43,435 nucleotides of DNA, from contig JAPKAY010000031.1 of the NCBI GenBank assembly GCA_028825045.1, forward strand, positions 1 to 43,435. The letters are read 5' to 3'. A program made the translations under genes and the position numbers. The stretch is from Halioglobus sp. (lineage in GTDB: Bacteria; Pseudomonadota; Gammaproteobacteria; Pseudomonadales; Halieaceae). How positions within the stretch are numbered: position 1 is the stretch's first letter; each line of letters starts with the position of its first letter. Shown piece by piece: positions 16,609 to 24,403 of the stretch. The notes under the pieces were generated by a model that ran no database searches, was not told the origin of the DNA, and was given only the letters and a program-made list of their open reading frames with translations.

Positions 16609-17493
16609 ATGAATTTTACGGTCAGGCAGCTAGAGATTTTCCTCGCGGTGGCGAAGCACCAGAACATATCGAAGGCCGCCCACAGCCTGCATATGTCCCA
16701 GTCGGCGGCGAGCGAGGCCCTGCTGAATTTAGAGCACAACTACGATGTCAGCCTGTTTGATCGAGTAAGCAACAAATTGTCCCTGAGTGCCATCGGACAC
16801 ACATTGCGTACTGAAGCGGAAAGCCTGGTCGCTCATTGTCAAACATTTGAGGAACTTCTGCGTGACCATACCGACGTGGGGCATATAAAAGTTGGCGCCA
16901 GCTTCACCATTGGCAATCACCTGGCCACTCGCTACCTTGCCGGCTACCTCGCCAAATATCCGGAGGCTGAAGTTCAGTTGGACATTGCCAACACACCTGA
17001 TGTCGTGGCAAGAGTGCTCAATTTTGAAGTCGACATCGGCATGATCGAAGGCGAGGTACAACATAAGGAACTGGAGTTAATCCCCTGGCGTGAGGACGAA
17101 TTAATAGTGTTCTGCGCCGCAGGCCACCCACTCGCCCGTAAAATGACTCTGACCAATAAAGACATCAAAGAGGCGCAATGGATACTGCGGGAGCCCGATT
17201 CTGGCGCCAGACACACCTTTGACCGCGCTTTGGGCAGACTCCTGCCTGATATCTCCATCTACCTGGAGCTCAAACACAACGAAGCCATTAAGAATGCGGT
17301 TGAGTCGGGTCTGGGGATCGGCTGTCTATCCCGAATTGTATTGCAGAAAAACTTCGCCAACGGAGACCTTGTGCCTCTGGCACTGCCACGCCGCAATATG
17401 CGCCGCACATTTTACTTCGCTCTGCCCAGAAAACGATTCGCCCTGGAATCCGTTGAATCCTGGATGCGTACCTGTCGGGAAATGGATCACTAA
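16609..17493 (+). CDS. LysR family regulator, YeiE-like
   Basis: A 294-residue LysR-type regulator. The N-terminal winged helix-turn-helix is clear (FTVRQLEIFLAVAKHQNIS, then LHMSQSAASEALLNLE), and the effector domain ends with HNEAIKNAVESGLGIGCLSR, very like E. coli YeiE, which has been linked to sulfite stress control. Position fits: it is divergent from cysC-sat. The upstream in-frame ATG at 16549 would add residues with no family match; GGAGG at 16598-16602 stands six bases before the ATG at 16609 and three before that at 16606, so 16609 is chosen. It is probably the local regulator of the sulfur genes; the target is inferred. Confidence 0.88.
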   Translation: MNFTVRQLEIFLAVAKHQNISKAAHSLHMSQSAASEALLNLEHNYDVSLFDRVSNKLSLSAIGHTLRTEAESLVAHCQTFEELLRDHTDVGHIKVGASFTIGNHLATRYLAGYLAKYPEAEVQLDIANTPDVVARVLNFEVDIGMIEGEVQHKELELIPWREDELIVFCAAGHPLARKMTLTNKDIKEAQWILREPDSGARHTFDRALGRLLPDISIYLELKHNEAIKNAVESGLGIGCLSRIVLQKNFANGDLVPLALPRRNMRRTFYFALPRKRFALESVESWMRTCREMDH

Positions 17494-17588
17494 GGCATGC
17501 CATAGAATGCAAGGGTGTCGCATAGCGTCCCTCTGTGCGAGCATGGATACTAAACAATCATCGTTAAATTCAAGTCGAGCGAGCTGTT

Positions 17589-17798
17589 ATGCAAAATTCC
17601 TGGCTGATGCGAGGCGCCACCTTCGGGTGTGTTGTCTTAATTATTGCCGCACTGGCATGGCTAACGCTGCCCGAGGCTGAAGATCCTTGCGCGAATCCGC
17701 AGCAAAATGTGAGTGCAGCGGTGCTTGCAGATGCAGACGGTGATCAAGATGCACTAATCAACCGGGCAATCATCATCAAAGCTAAGTGTGAAAAATAA
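17589..17798 (+). CDS. Small single-helix protein of unknown function
   Basis: A 69-residue protein I do not recognise. One hydrophobic helix lies at about residues 8-28 (GATFGCVVLIIAALAWLTL), followed by a short acidic, soluble tail with two cysteines (PCANPQQNVSAAVLADADGDQDALINRAIIIKAKCEK). The helix and tail suggest an inner-membrane protein with a periplasmic domain that could hold a disulfide. It follows the LysR gene by 95 bases and ends nine bases before the sohB stop. A weak GAGCGAG lies about six bases before the ATG. It fills the gap exactly and has the local base composition, so it is probably real. Confidence 0.6.
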   Translation: MQNSWLMRGATFGCVVLIIAALAWLTLPEAEDPCANPQQNVSAAVLADADGDQDALINRAIIIKAKCEK

Positions 17799-17806
17799 AT
17801 TGAGGA

Positions 17807-18871
17807 TTAGTAATTCCTGCCGCCCTGCCCTCGCTGCCATATTTTGAGAAAGGCTCTTTCCACCGCGCTCTCGGCAGCGAGGCCCATTTTTTCCTGCCAA
17901 TTTTTCTTGTGGACGAATTTTACCTCGAACACATCCCAATCGGTCAGCCGGGCCTGCACGAAAGCATCACTGGTTTGTAGCTCATCTATCAAGCCTTCAG
18001 CGACAGCATTCTGGCCATACCAGGTTTCACCCGTGGCGACCTTGGCTATATCCAATGCGGGGCGATTCGCACTGACAAAATTCTTGAACAACGTATGAGT
18101 TTCCTCTAACTCTTCCACAAATTTTTCGCGGCCTTTGTCGGTATTCTCACCAAACATAGTCAAGGTGCGCTTGTACTCACCCGCGGTAAGCAACTCGAAA
18201 TCAATATTGCTTTTCTGCAATAAGCGATGAAAGTTGGGCAACTGCGCAATCACGCCGATAGAACCAAGCACAGCAAACGGCGCTGCGATAATACGATCTG
18301 CGACACACGCCATCATGTATCCGCCACTGGCTGCTACTTTATCCACCGCAATGATTAACGGCACCTCGGCAGTCTTGATGCGCTGAAGCTGGCTCGCTGC
18401 TAGCCCGTAACTGTGCACCATCCCACCGGGACTCTCGACCTTCACTAGAATTTCATCCCCGTCCTGAATCTGAGGTAACACGGCCGAGATTTCTTCTCTG
18501 AGATTTTCAGCGGCACTGGCTCTGATATCGCCATCAAAGTTCATGACGTACAGGCGTTTGCGTCGATCTTCAGGCGAGGGTTCCTCGCCTTTCTTTCGCT
18601 GTTTTTTTGCTGCCTTCGCGATTGCCTTTTCAGACTTTTTCTCAGCTTTTTTCTTTTCTTTGAGAGACGCAGGCTCATCAATCACGCTGTGAATCACATC
18701 CCCAATGTGCCGATACTTATCGTTAAGATCCCGGATCTCGATATGACCTTCGTTTTGATCCGCCCGCTGCCGCATCGCGATCGATGCAAGGCCTGCGACC
18801 AAAATCAGGACTGCGACCACAAAAGTGGCGGCCTGGGCAAAGAACAACCCGTATTCATAGATATATTCCAA
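17807..18871 (-). CDS. sohB: Inner-membrane serine peptidase SohB (S49 family)
   Basis: Membrane-anchored signal-peptide-peptidase-like protease of 354 residues. One N-terminal helix (about 10-32) is followed by a very basic linker (about 68-105, many Lys) and the S49 domain, with nucleophile Ser182 in KVAASGGYMMA and general base Lys234 in AGEYKRTLT. The start codon is TTG at 18871, with GGAG seven bases before it; the N-terminus MEYIYEYGLFFAQ lines up with that of E. coli SohB, so TTG is the true start. It is 18 bases after nudC and probably cotranscribed. It likely degrades membrane or periplasmic protein fragments; substrates are not known. Confidence 0.95.
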   Translation of the reverse strand: MEYIYEYGLFFAQAATFVVAVLILVAGLASIAMRQRADQNEGHIEIRDLNDKYRHIGDVIHSVIDEPASLKEKKKAEKKSEKAIAKAAKKQRKKGEEPSPEDRRKRLYVMNFDGDIRASAAENLREEISAVLPQIQDGDEILVKVESPGGMVHSYGLAASQLQRIKTAEVPLIIAVDKVAASGGYMMACVADRIIAAPFAVLGSIGVIAQLPNFHRLLQKSNIDFELLTAGEYKRTLTMFGENTDKGREKFVEELEETHTLFKNFVSANRPALDIAKVATGETWYGQNAVAEGLIDELQTSDAFVQARLTDWDVFEVKFVHKKNWQEKMGLAAESAVERAFLKIWQRGQGGRNY

Positions 18872-18889
18872 AGTGCTACTCCAAGGTGC

Positions 18890-19702
18890 TTAGTTCAGTG
18901 ATTCGATGTAATGCTGAATGAGTTGGCCAGAGATCGAGGATGCCGGCGGGATCGTAGGTAAGTCACGGTAGTGGAACCATTGGGCATCTGCGATTTCGAC
19001 CTCGTCGCAAACGATGTCACCACCAGCATGCTCAGCAAAATAACCCAGCATGAGCTGATTGGGAAAGGGCCAGGACTGTGACTGGAAGTAGCGCAGATTG
19101 CTCACTTCCACGCCTACTTCCTCGCGTACTTCACGCACAAGAGTCTCCTCAACAGTTTCACCTGCCTCTATAAAGCCGGCCAGCGTGCTGTACATCGGCA
19201 CAGGGAAGTTCGCATTGCGCGCCAGCAACAATTCTTCCCCGCGAGTCACCAGTACAATGACGCAGGGAGCAATCCGTGGGTAGTTGATTGTTCTGCAGGG
19301 ATCACAGCGCATGGCGCGCTCCTGCGTGTCCACTCTCATCCCAATGCCACAGCGACCACAAAATTGATGATCGCGCTCCCAGTCGAGTAACTGCGAAGCC
19401 CTTCCGGCGAGGGCGAATAACTGTTCATCAACCCGTCCCAGAATAGAATAGAGGTTGCCCTTCTGGTAGCGCATGGGGTCCGGCTGATCCACCGCATCGA
19501 TCTCCAGCACGTAACAGGGCTGATCGCCCCAGTAACCCAGAAAATGTCGCCGCACTTCACTCCAGCCCCCCAGTTGCACCTCCTTCTGCGCGATGAGACA
19601 GGCGGTCTGGGAGCGCATATCGCTAAGTAGCTGGCCCGATTGGAAAACGATATGAACTTCGTCGTCACTGGATTGCGGGGGCTTGTTGTCAGGTCGAAAC
19701 AT
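18890..19702 (-). CDS. nudC: NAD-capped RNA / NADH pyrophosphatase
   Basis: Hydrolyses NADH to NMNH and AMP and removes NAD caps from RNA. The 270-residue protein has the zinc-ribbon cysteines CGRCG and, 16 residues on, CDPC, then the Nudix box starting GFIEAGETVEETLVREV and ending REEVGVE, then SQSWPFPNQLM, the SQPWPFP-type signature that marks NADH pyrophosphatases within the Nudix family. An ATG at 19765 would add 21 residues with no match; the ATG at 19702 has AGGAAG four bases before it and is chosen. It is upstream of sohB on one transcript and divergent from nhaB. Confidence 0.95.
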   Translation of the reverse strand: MFRPDNKPPQSSDDEVHIVFQSGQLLSDMRSQTACLIAQKEVQLGGWSEVRRHFLGYWGDQPCYVLEIDAVDQPDPMRYQKGNLYSILGRVDEQLFALAGRASQLLDWERDHQFCGRCGIGMRVDTQERAMRCDPCRTINYPRIAPCVIVLVTRGEELLLARNANFPVPMYSTLAGFIEAGETVEETLVREVREEVGVEVSNLRYFQSQSWPFPNQLMLGYFAEHAGGDIVCDEVEIADAQWFHYRDLPTIPPASSISGQLIQHYIESLN

Positions 19703-19889
19703 CGGACTTCCTGCATGCTGTGGCAAATGACCGGCTATAGTATGTCTGCCCGTCCACGGGGGCAAGGTTACGGAGTGCCCACGAGATTCGCATAGGTTCC
19801 CGCAAGGCTTAAGGCTTTGACGGGATATTTAGGAAACTCGCCCGGAATAACGTAGAATGCGCCGGTCGAATTACTGATGGGCCCACCAG

Positions 19890-21395
19890 ATGACCGAGAG
19901 CTTGCCCCAGGCCCTTTGGCAGAATTTTCTCGGACCTTCGCCCCAATGGTACAAGCGGGCGATACTTGGCTTTCTCCTGCTCAATCCGATTGCGCTCTAC
20001 CTTCTGGGACCCTTTGTCACTGGCTGGATACTGATCGCCGAGTTCATCTTTACGCTGGCGCTGGCGCTGCGCTGCTACCCACTGCAACCTGGCGGCCTGC
20101 TTGCGATCGAGGCTGTACTGCTAGGGATGACGACTCCGGAGATGGTATACCAGGAGGCGCTGGCGAATTTTGAAGTTATTCTACTCCTGATGTTTATGGT
20201 GGCTGGCATCTACTTTATGAAAGAGCTGCTACTGTTCGTCTTTACCAAAATCCTGCTGCGTGTCCGTTCCAAAGTTTGGTTGTCCGTGTTGTTTTCGCTG
20301 GTTGCCGCCGTTTTGTCAGCCTTTCTCGATGCATTGACCGTGACCGCCGTACTGATCAGCGTCGGTGTGGGCTTTTACGCGGTCTACCACAAAGTGGCGT
20401 CCGGCCAAGTCATCAGCGATGAGGGGCACGATCACTCCGATGACAACAGAGTGCATAAGCAACACCGGGAAGATCTGGAACAGTTTCGCGCCTTTTTACG
20501 TAGCTTACTGATGCACGGTGCAGTAGGTACTGCTCTGGGCGGCGTAGCCACGCTGGTGGGAGAGCCGCAGAACCTGTTAATAGCCACTGTAGCGGAATGG
20601 AATTTTCTAGAGTTTGCGATCATCATGGCGCCGGTCAGTGGACCTGTGCTGGTTGCCGGTCTACTCACCTGCGCTGCGTTGGAGATGACGGGGAAATTCG
20701 GCTACGGCGCACTGCTACCCGACAACGTCCGCATTGTACTAAGCGAATATGAGGACAAAGCAGAAGCTCAGCGCACCAAACGCAGCAACGCTCGCCTGCT
20801 AGTACAAGGCCTGGTCGCCGCGATCCTGGTACTGGCCCTGGCCATGCATTGGGCTGCCGTGGGACTGGTCGGCCTAACGGTGATTGTGCTTTTGACGGCG
20901 TTTAACGGCGTTGTGGAGGAACATCAGCTGGGTGAAGCCTTTGAAGAGGCACTACCTTTTACCGCTTTACTGGTCGTGTTCTTTGCAATTGTTGCTGTCA
21001 TCCATGACCAGCACCTGTTTACACCCGTTATAGATGCCGTGCTGGCTATGGACGCCGGCATTCGGCCATCCATGTTTTTCATCGCAAACGGTGTTCTTTC
21101 CATGATCAGCGATAATGTATTTGTCGCTACGGTGTATATCAACGAGGTGAAGGACGCACTCGACGCCGGCACTATCACTCGCGCCGAATTCGAGCAGCTG
21201 GCCATTGCCATCAATACCGGCACCAACCTCCCCAGCGTAGCAACGCCTAACGGACAAGCGGCATTTCTATTCCTGCTCACATCGGCCCTGGCGCCGCTGA
21301 TACGATTGTCCTATGGCCGTATGGTCATCATGGCATTCCCCTATACGATCGTCCTGGGTGGTGTAGGCCTGACCTGCGTCGCATTGTTTATCTGA
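19890..21395 (+). CDS. nhaB: Na+/H+ antiporter NhaB
   Basis: Inner-membrane sodium-proton antiporter of 501 residues, very like E. coli NhaB along its length: [11 protein letters not shown] at the N-terminus, [55 protein letters not shown], and the long [17 protein letters not shown] segment near the C-terminus. About ten or more hydrophobic helices are visible. It ends at Ile501 soon after the last conserved helix and lacks the last 20 or so residues of the E. coli protein. The role fits a marine, salt-dependent host. Divergent from nudC with a 187-base spacer; no clear operator seen. Confidence 0.96.
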   Translation: MTESLPQALWQNFLGPSPQWYKRAILGFLLLNPIALYLLGPFVTGWILIAEFIFTLALALRCYPLQPGGLLAIEAVLLGMTTPEMVYQEALANFEVILLLMFMVAGIYFMKELLLFVFTKILLRVRSKVWLSVLFSLVAAVLSAFLDALTVTAVLISVGVGFYAVYHKVASGQVISDEGHDHSDDNRVHKQHREDLEQFRAFLRSLLMHGAVGTALGGVATLVGEPQNLLIATVAEWNFLEFAIIMAPVSGPVLVAGLLTCAALEMTGKFGYGALLPDNVRIVLSEYEDKAEAQRTKRSNARLLVQGLVAAILVLALAMHWAAVGLVGLTVIVLLTAFNGVVEEHQLGEAFEEALPFTALLVVFFAIVAVIHDQHLFTPVIDAVLAMDAGIRPSMFFIANGVLSMISDNVFVATVYINEVKDALDAGTITRAEFEQLAIAINTGTNLPSVATPNGQAAFLFLLTSALAPLIRLSYGRMVIMAFPYTIVLGGVGLTCVALFI

Positions 21396-21408
21396 CGGGC
21401 CCTGCCCG
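21396..21408. terminator. Short GC hairpin between nhaB and dnaQ
   Basis: CGGGC (21396-21400) and GCCCG (21404-21408) can pair around a three-base loop in the 19-base gap between the convergent nhaB and dnaQ stops. It is short and lacks a T-run, so it is at best a weak two-way terminator. Confidence 0.3.
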
Positions 21409-21414
21409 CAACGA

Positions 21415-22152
21415 TTATTGAGCGGAATCACCCGGCACGATGATATCCCGCCAAAACACCTTACCGCCGCTCGCTGCGGCTATAGCGTCCAGCTGTGCTT
21501 CGTGCGCCGCTAACTCTTCGCTCGTGGCTTTGGTCAACGGTAACGCGGGCCGATCTGCCGCCACTCTTACAATATTTTCAACCCGCACCTGCCCATCGTT
21601 ATCACTGCCAGAATCCGACAATTGCAGCGCAGTTTGACCGCCGGTCATGGCCAGATAGACATCCGCAAGTATTTCCGCGTCCAGCAGGGCGCCATGCAAA
21701 TCCCGTTGCGAGTTATCCACCTGGTAGCGCCCACAAAGAGCATCCAGACTATTGCGTTGACCGGGGTGTTTTGAACGCGCCATCACCAGCGTATCGGTCA
21801 CCGAACACGAGGCCTCCAAAGCGCGCTCGCCGGATTCCAACCGCTTCAACTCACTGTTAAGAAAACCCATGTCAAAGGGTGCGTTGTGGATGACCAGTTC
21901 AGCGCCTGCGACAAATTCAATAAACGCTGCTGCTATAGCATCAAACTCTGGTTTATCGGCGAGGAAATCACTGGTGATGCCATGCACCTCGATCGCGCCC
22001 TGGTCGATTTCACGCTGTGGATTAATATATTGGTGGTAATGATTGCCGGTGAGTTTCCGATTGACTAACTCCACGCAGCCAATTTCAATAACCCGGTGAC
22101 CCTGGGAGACTTCCAGTCCGGTAGTTTCAGTATCGAGCACGATTTGTCGCAC
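21415..22152 (-). CDS. dnaQ: DNA polymerase III epsilon subunit (proofreading exonuclease)
   Basis: 3'-5' proofreading exonuclease of the replicative polymerase, 245 residues. DEDDh active-site residues are all visible: Asp7 and Glu9 in LDTETTG, Asp94 in HNAPFDMGFL, His153 and Asp158 in LHGALLDAE. The C-terminal tail beyond about residue 185 is the part that binds the alpha subunit. The start codon is GTG, with AAGGA about ten bases before it. It follows rnhA by 47 bases on the same strand, the same neighbourhood as in E. coli, where the two are divergent; here both are read leftward. The gap holds the G-rich repeat listed separately. Confidence 0.97.
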   Translation of the reverse strand: MRQIVLDTETTGLEVSQGHRVIEIGCVELVNRKLTGNHYHQYINPQREIDQGAIEVHGITSDFLADKPEFDAIAAAFIEFVAGAELVIHNAPFDMGFLNSELKRLESGERALEASCSVTDTLVMARSKHPGQRNSLDALCGRYQVDNSQRDLHGALLDAEILADVYLAMTGGQTALQLSDSGSDNDGQVRVENIVRVAADRPALPLTKATSEELAAHEAQLDAIAAASGGKVFWRDIIVPGDSAQ

Positions 22153-22167
22153 GTCAGTTCAATCCTT

Positions 22168-22195
22168 GTAGTTGGGTGGGTAGTTGGGTGGGTGG
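22168..22195 (+). repeat. Tandem 12-bp repeat forming a G-quadruplex motif
   Basis: GTAGTTGGGTGG occurs twice in a row (22168-22179 and 22180-22191), followed by GTGG. The plus strand therefore has four GGG runs (22174-76, 22178-80, 22186-88, 22190-92) with loops of 1, 5 and 1 bases, a canonical two-tier-or-better G-quadruplex pattern (three tetrads). It is the template strand for rnhA and dnaQ, immediately upstream of the dnaQ Shine-Dalgarno, so the mRNA is C-rich here. Confidence 0.7.
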
Positions 22196-22199
22196 CACT

Positions 22200-22637
22200 T
22201 TATGGCTGCATTTCATCGATGCCGCGGTTTGCCAGTTGGTCCGCTCGTTCATTTTCTGCATGTCCGCTGTGGCCTTTTACCCATTGCCACTGAACCTGAT
22301 GACGGCGATTCTGTTCATCGAGGGCCTGCCACAGATCGACATTTTTCACTGGTTTGCGCGCCGCTGTTTTCCACCCTTTCTTTTTCCACCCCTCCAGCCA
22401 GGTGGTAATACCATTCTTAACGTAGACAGAATCGGTGGTGAGGGTGACCGCACAGGATTCCTTAAGTGCTTTCAAGCCCTCGATAGCGGCCTGCAACTCC
22501 ATACGGTTATTGGTTGTGTCGGCCGTCCCACCAAACAACTCCCGTTCGGTGACTCCACACCGTAACAACGCACCCCACCCTCCCGGCCCGGGATTTCCTC
22601 GGCATGCGCCGTCAGTAAATATTTCTACGTTTTTCAA
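22200..22637 (-). CDS. rnhA: Ribonuclease HI
   Basis: Cuts the RNA strand of RNA-DNA hybrids. The 145 residues carry the complete active site: Asp9 ([11 protein letters not shown]), Glu47 (NRMELQA), Asp69 (LTTDS), His123 (KGHSGH) and Asp133 (ERADQLA), each one residue before the E. coli positions. The basic-protrusion helix [13 protein letters not shown] for substrate binding is present. Its start overlaps the stop of the upstream methyltransferase gene by four bases (ATGA), so the two are translationally coupled, and dnaQ follows. Nothing unusual in the protein. Confidence 0.98.
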   Translation of the reverse strand: MKNVEIFTDGACRGNPGPGGWGALLRCGVTERELFGGTADTTNNRMELQAAIEGLKALKESCAVTLTTDSVYVKNGITTWLEGWKKKGWKTAARKPVKNVDLWQALDEQNRRHQVQWQWVKGHSGHAENERADQLANRGIDEMQP

Positions 22638-23437
22638 GAAGCTACGTCCTTTTTATTAGACGGTTTATAGGATTTACGAGAAGGGACGCTGGGTGTAGGC
22701 GTGGGTGTGGGCGCCGGTTTCGGCACCAAACCTATAAGGGTGCCACGGCGACGCAGTGCCCGGTGGGGGCGATGTAGGCCCGCGACCTGCTTGGTGGCAT
22801 GCAGAATATACACGCCGCCCACTGGCAGATTGTGCTGCGCCATCCAGGCATCACCGTGACTAATCCACTGTCGCACGCGTCCGACACCAACAGGCGGCAA
22901 CCCATAAAGCCGAGAGGAAGCAAAAACCTCAAAGCCCAGAAGGTGTAGCCAATCCCGCAATCGATGCTCACTCACCGGCTGGTGTTGTGTCCACAGAGAA
23001 TGCCCCATCATTGCACGCAGACGTGTCTGACAACCCAACAGGCTATAAGGGTTGAAGCCAACAACCAGCAACCTCCCGTGGGGCGTCAATACCCGCTGGA
23101 TCTCACGCAGTACCTGGTGGGGATTAAGGGCAAACTCTAGACAGTGATGCGCAACTACTGTGTCGATACTATCGCTATCTAACGGCAGTTCTTCTGGTTG
23201 CGCAATCAGCCCAATGCGCTCTCCTGAGCGGTCAGCGCAATGAATACGGTGGTTAATCGGGCTTTCCAGGCATAAAGGGCGGCCACTGCGGATGCCCAGT
23301 TGCAATATGTGATAGCCAAAGGACGTGCTCAGGGAATCTTTAAGCGCTCGCCGGGTTTCCCCCAGCAAATAGTCACCATTGCCTCTGGCGAACCAGGATT
23401 CCAGTTCCGTCAAAATATCGATACACTCTGCCTGCAT
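22634..23437 (-). CDS. Class I SAM-dependent methyltransferase (YafS-like)
   Basis: A 267-residue methyltransferase with the Methyltransf_11 pattern: [10 protein letters not shown] near residue 45, [30 protein letters not shown] around 105-135, and [16 protein letters not shown] around 137-152. It occupies the place of yafS in the gloB-yafS-rnhA-dnaQ group of E. coli; substrate unknown. The last 35 or so residues are low-complexity, with a Pro-Thr run ([13 protein letters not shown]) and a basic end, likely a disordered tail. Its start is 107 bases from gloB, which is divergent. The SAM-binding GxGxG of motif I is degenerate (LGIRSGRP), as in this subfamily. Confidence 0.85.
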   Translation of the reverse strand: MQAECIDILTELESWFARGNGDYLLGETRRALKDSLSTSFGYHILQLGIRSGRPLCLESPINHRIHCADRSGERIGLIAQPEELPLDSDSIDTVVAHHCLEFALNPHQVLREIQRVLTPHGRLLVVGFNPYSLLGCQTRLRAMMGHSLWTQHQPVSEHRLRDWLHLLGFEVFASSRLYGLPPVGVGRVRQWISHGDAWMAQHNLPVGGVYILHATKQVAGLHRPHRALRRRGTLIGLVPKPAPTPTPTPSVPSRKSYKPSNKKDVAS

Positions 23438-23544
23438 TTCAGGGGGTTGATTCTCCGCGCCGAACGCCGCGGGTGGCTCCTGCCTGTTACCCGTTAGCCG
23501 ATGCGCTAATACTACTGTATTTTCACCTGTTTGGAACGTTGCCC

Positions 23545-24318
23545 ATGTTGAACATCCAGCCGATCGCCGCTTTTACTGACAACTATATCTGGTTGCTATC
23601 CGATCCACAGACCCAGCAGGCCTTTGTTGTTGACCCCGGAGATGCGGAGCCGGTGCGAGCAGTCTTGCAACAACAAAAACTGCAGCTGACGGGTATTCTT
23701 CTAACGCACCACCACTTCGATCATGTGGGTGGCGTGCAGGCTTTGTGTGAAGAGTTTCAACCGGTTGTGTATGGGCCTCACAACCAGGCGATCGATAATA
23801 TTGATACACGCCTGGGAGCAGGTGATGGGGTCGAGGTTCTGGGTATAGACTTCGAAGTACTGGAAGTACCCGGCCATACTCTGGACCATATCGCCTACGT
23901 ACATCGCTCCGAAACACCTCTCGTGTTTTGTGGAGACACCTTGTTTGCCGGCGGCTGTGGACGGCTGTTTGAAGGCAATCCCCCGATGATGTTGCAGTCG
24001 TTGCAATCGTTGGCTGCGCTGCCACCGTCGACCCGGGTGTATTGTGCCCACGAATATACACTCGCCAACTTAGCCTTTGCGCGTGCCGTAGAACCCAACA
24101 ATGCAGCCCTCAGCGCACGCATAGAGGCCGCTCAGGCAATGCGCGATCGAGGAGAGCCTACCGTGCCATCTGATATTGGACTGGAACTTGCGACCAACCC
24201 CTTCCTGCGCTGTAATACCCCCGCACTGCAAGCATCTTTGGAACAGCAGGGAAAGCTTGAGGGTGACAGCCCGGTGGACGTTTTTACCACGGTGCGCGGG
24301 TGGAAAGACCATTTTTAG
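23545..24318 (+). CDS. gloB: Hydroxyacylglutathione hydrolase (glyoxalase II)
   Basis: Hydrolyses S-lactoylglutathione to lactate and glutathione, the second step of methylglyoxal detoxification. The 257 residues show the metallo-beta-lactamase metal motif THHHFDHVGG, the later GHTLDHIAYV, FCGDTLFAGGCGRLFEG and the C-terminal TNPFLRC, all typical of GloB. The in-frame ATG at 23473 would add a hydrophobic stretch with no family match; MLNIQPIAAFTDNYIW at 23545 is the standard N-terminus. It is divergent from the methyltransferase and 82 bases before mltD, the same order as in E. coli apart from strand. Confidence 0.96.
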   Translation: MLNIQPIAAFTDNYIWLLSDPQTQQAFVVDPGDAEPVRAVLQQQKLQLTGILLTHHHFDHVGGVQALCEEFQPVVYGPHNQAIDNIDTRLGAGDGVEVLGIDFEVLEVPGHTLDHIAYVHRSETPLVFCGDTLFAGGCGRLFEGNPPMMLQSLQSLAALPPSTRVYCAHEYTLANLAFARAVEPNNAALSARIEAAQAMRDRGEPTVPSDIGLELATNPFLRCNTPALQASLEQQGKLEGDSPVDVFTTVRGWKDHF

Positions 24319-24386
24319 TCGAAACGCCCAGAAAATACTGGCAAAGTCCCGAGCGCGTAATATCCTGTATTCAAGAGTGGCCATCC

Positions 24387-24403
24387 AAGGAATTTAAACT
24401 ATT
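24387..24403 (+). promoter_or_regulatory. Shine-Dalgarno and ATT start of mltD
   Basis: AAGGA at 24387-24391 is followed after nine bases by ATT at 24401. The reading frame from here is open into MltD and encodes a lipoprotein signal. In-frame TAA at 24395-24397 excludes any start further upstream, and no ATG, GTG or TTG lies in frame before 24590, far inside the protein. ATT (or the next codon, also ATT) is therefore the best start. Confidence 0.6.
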
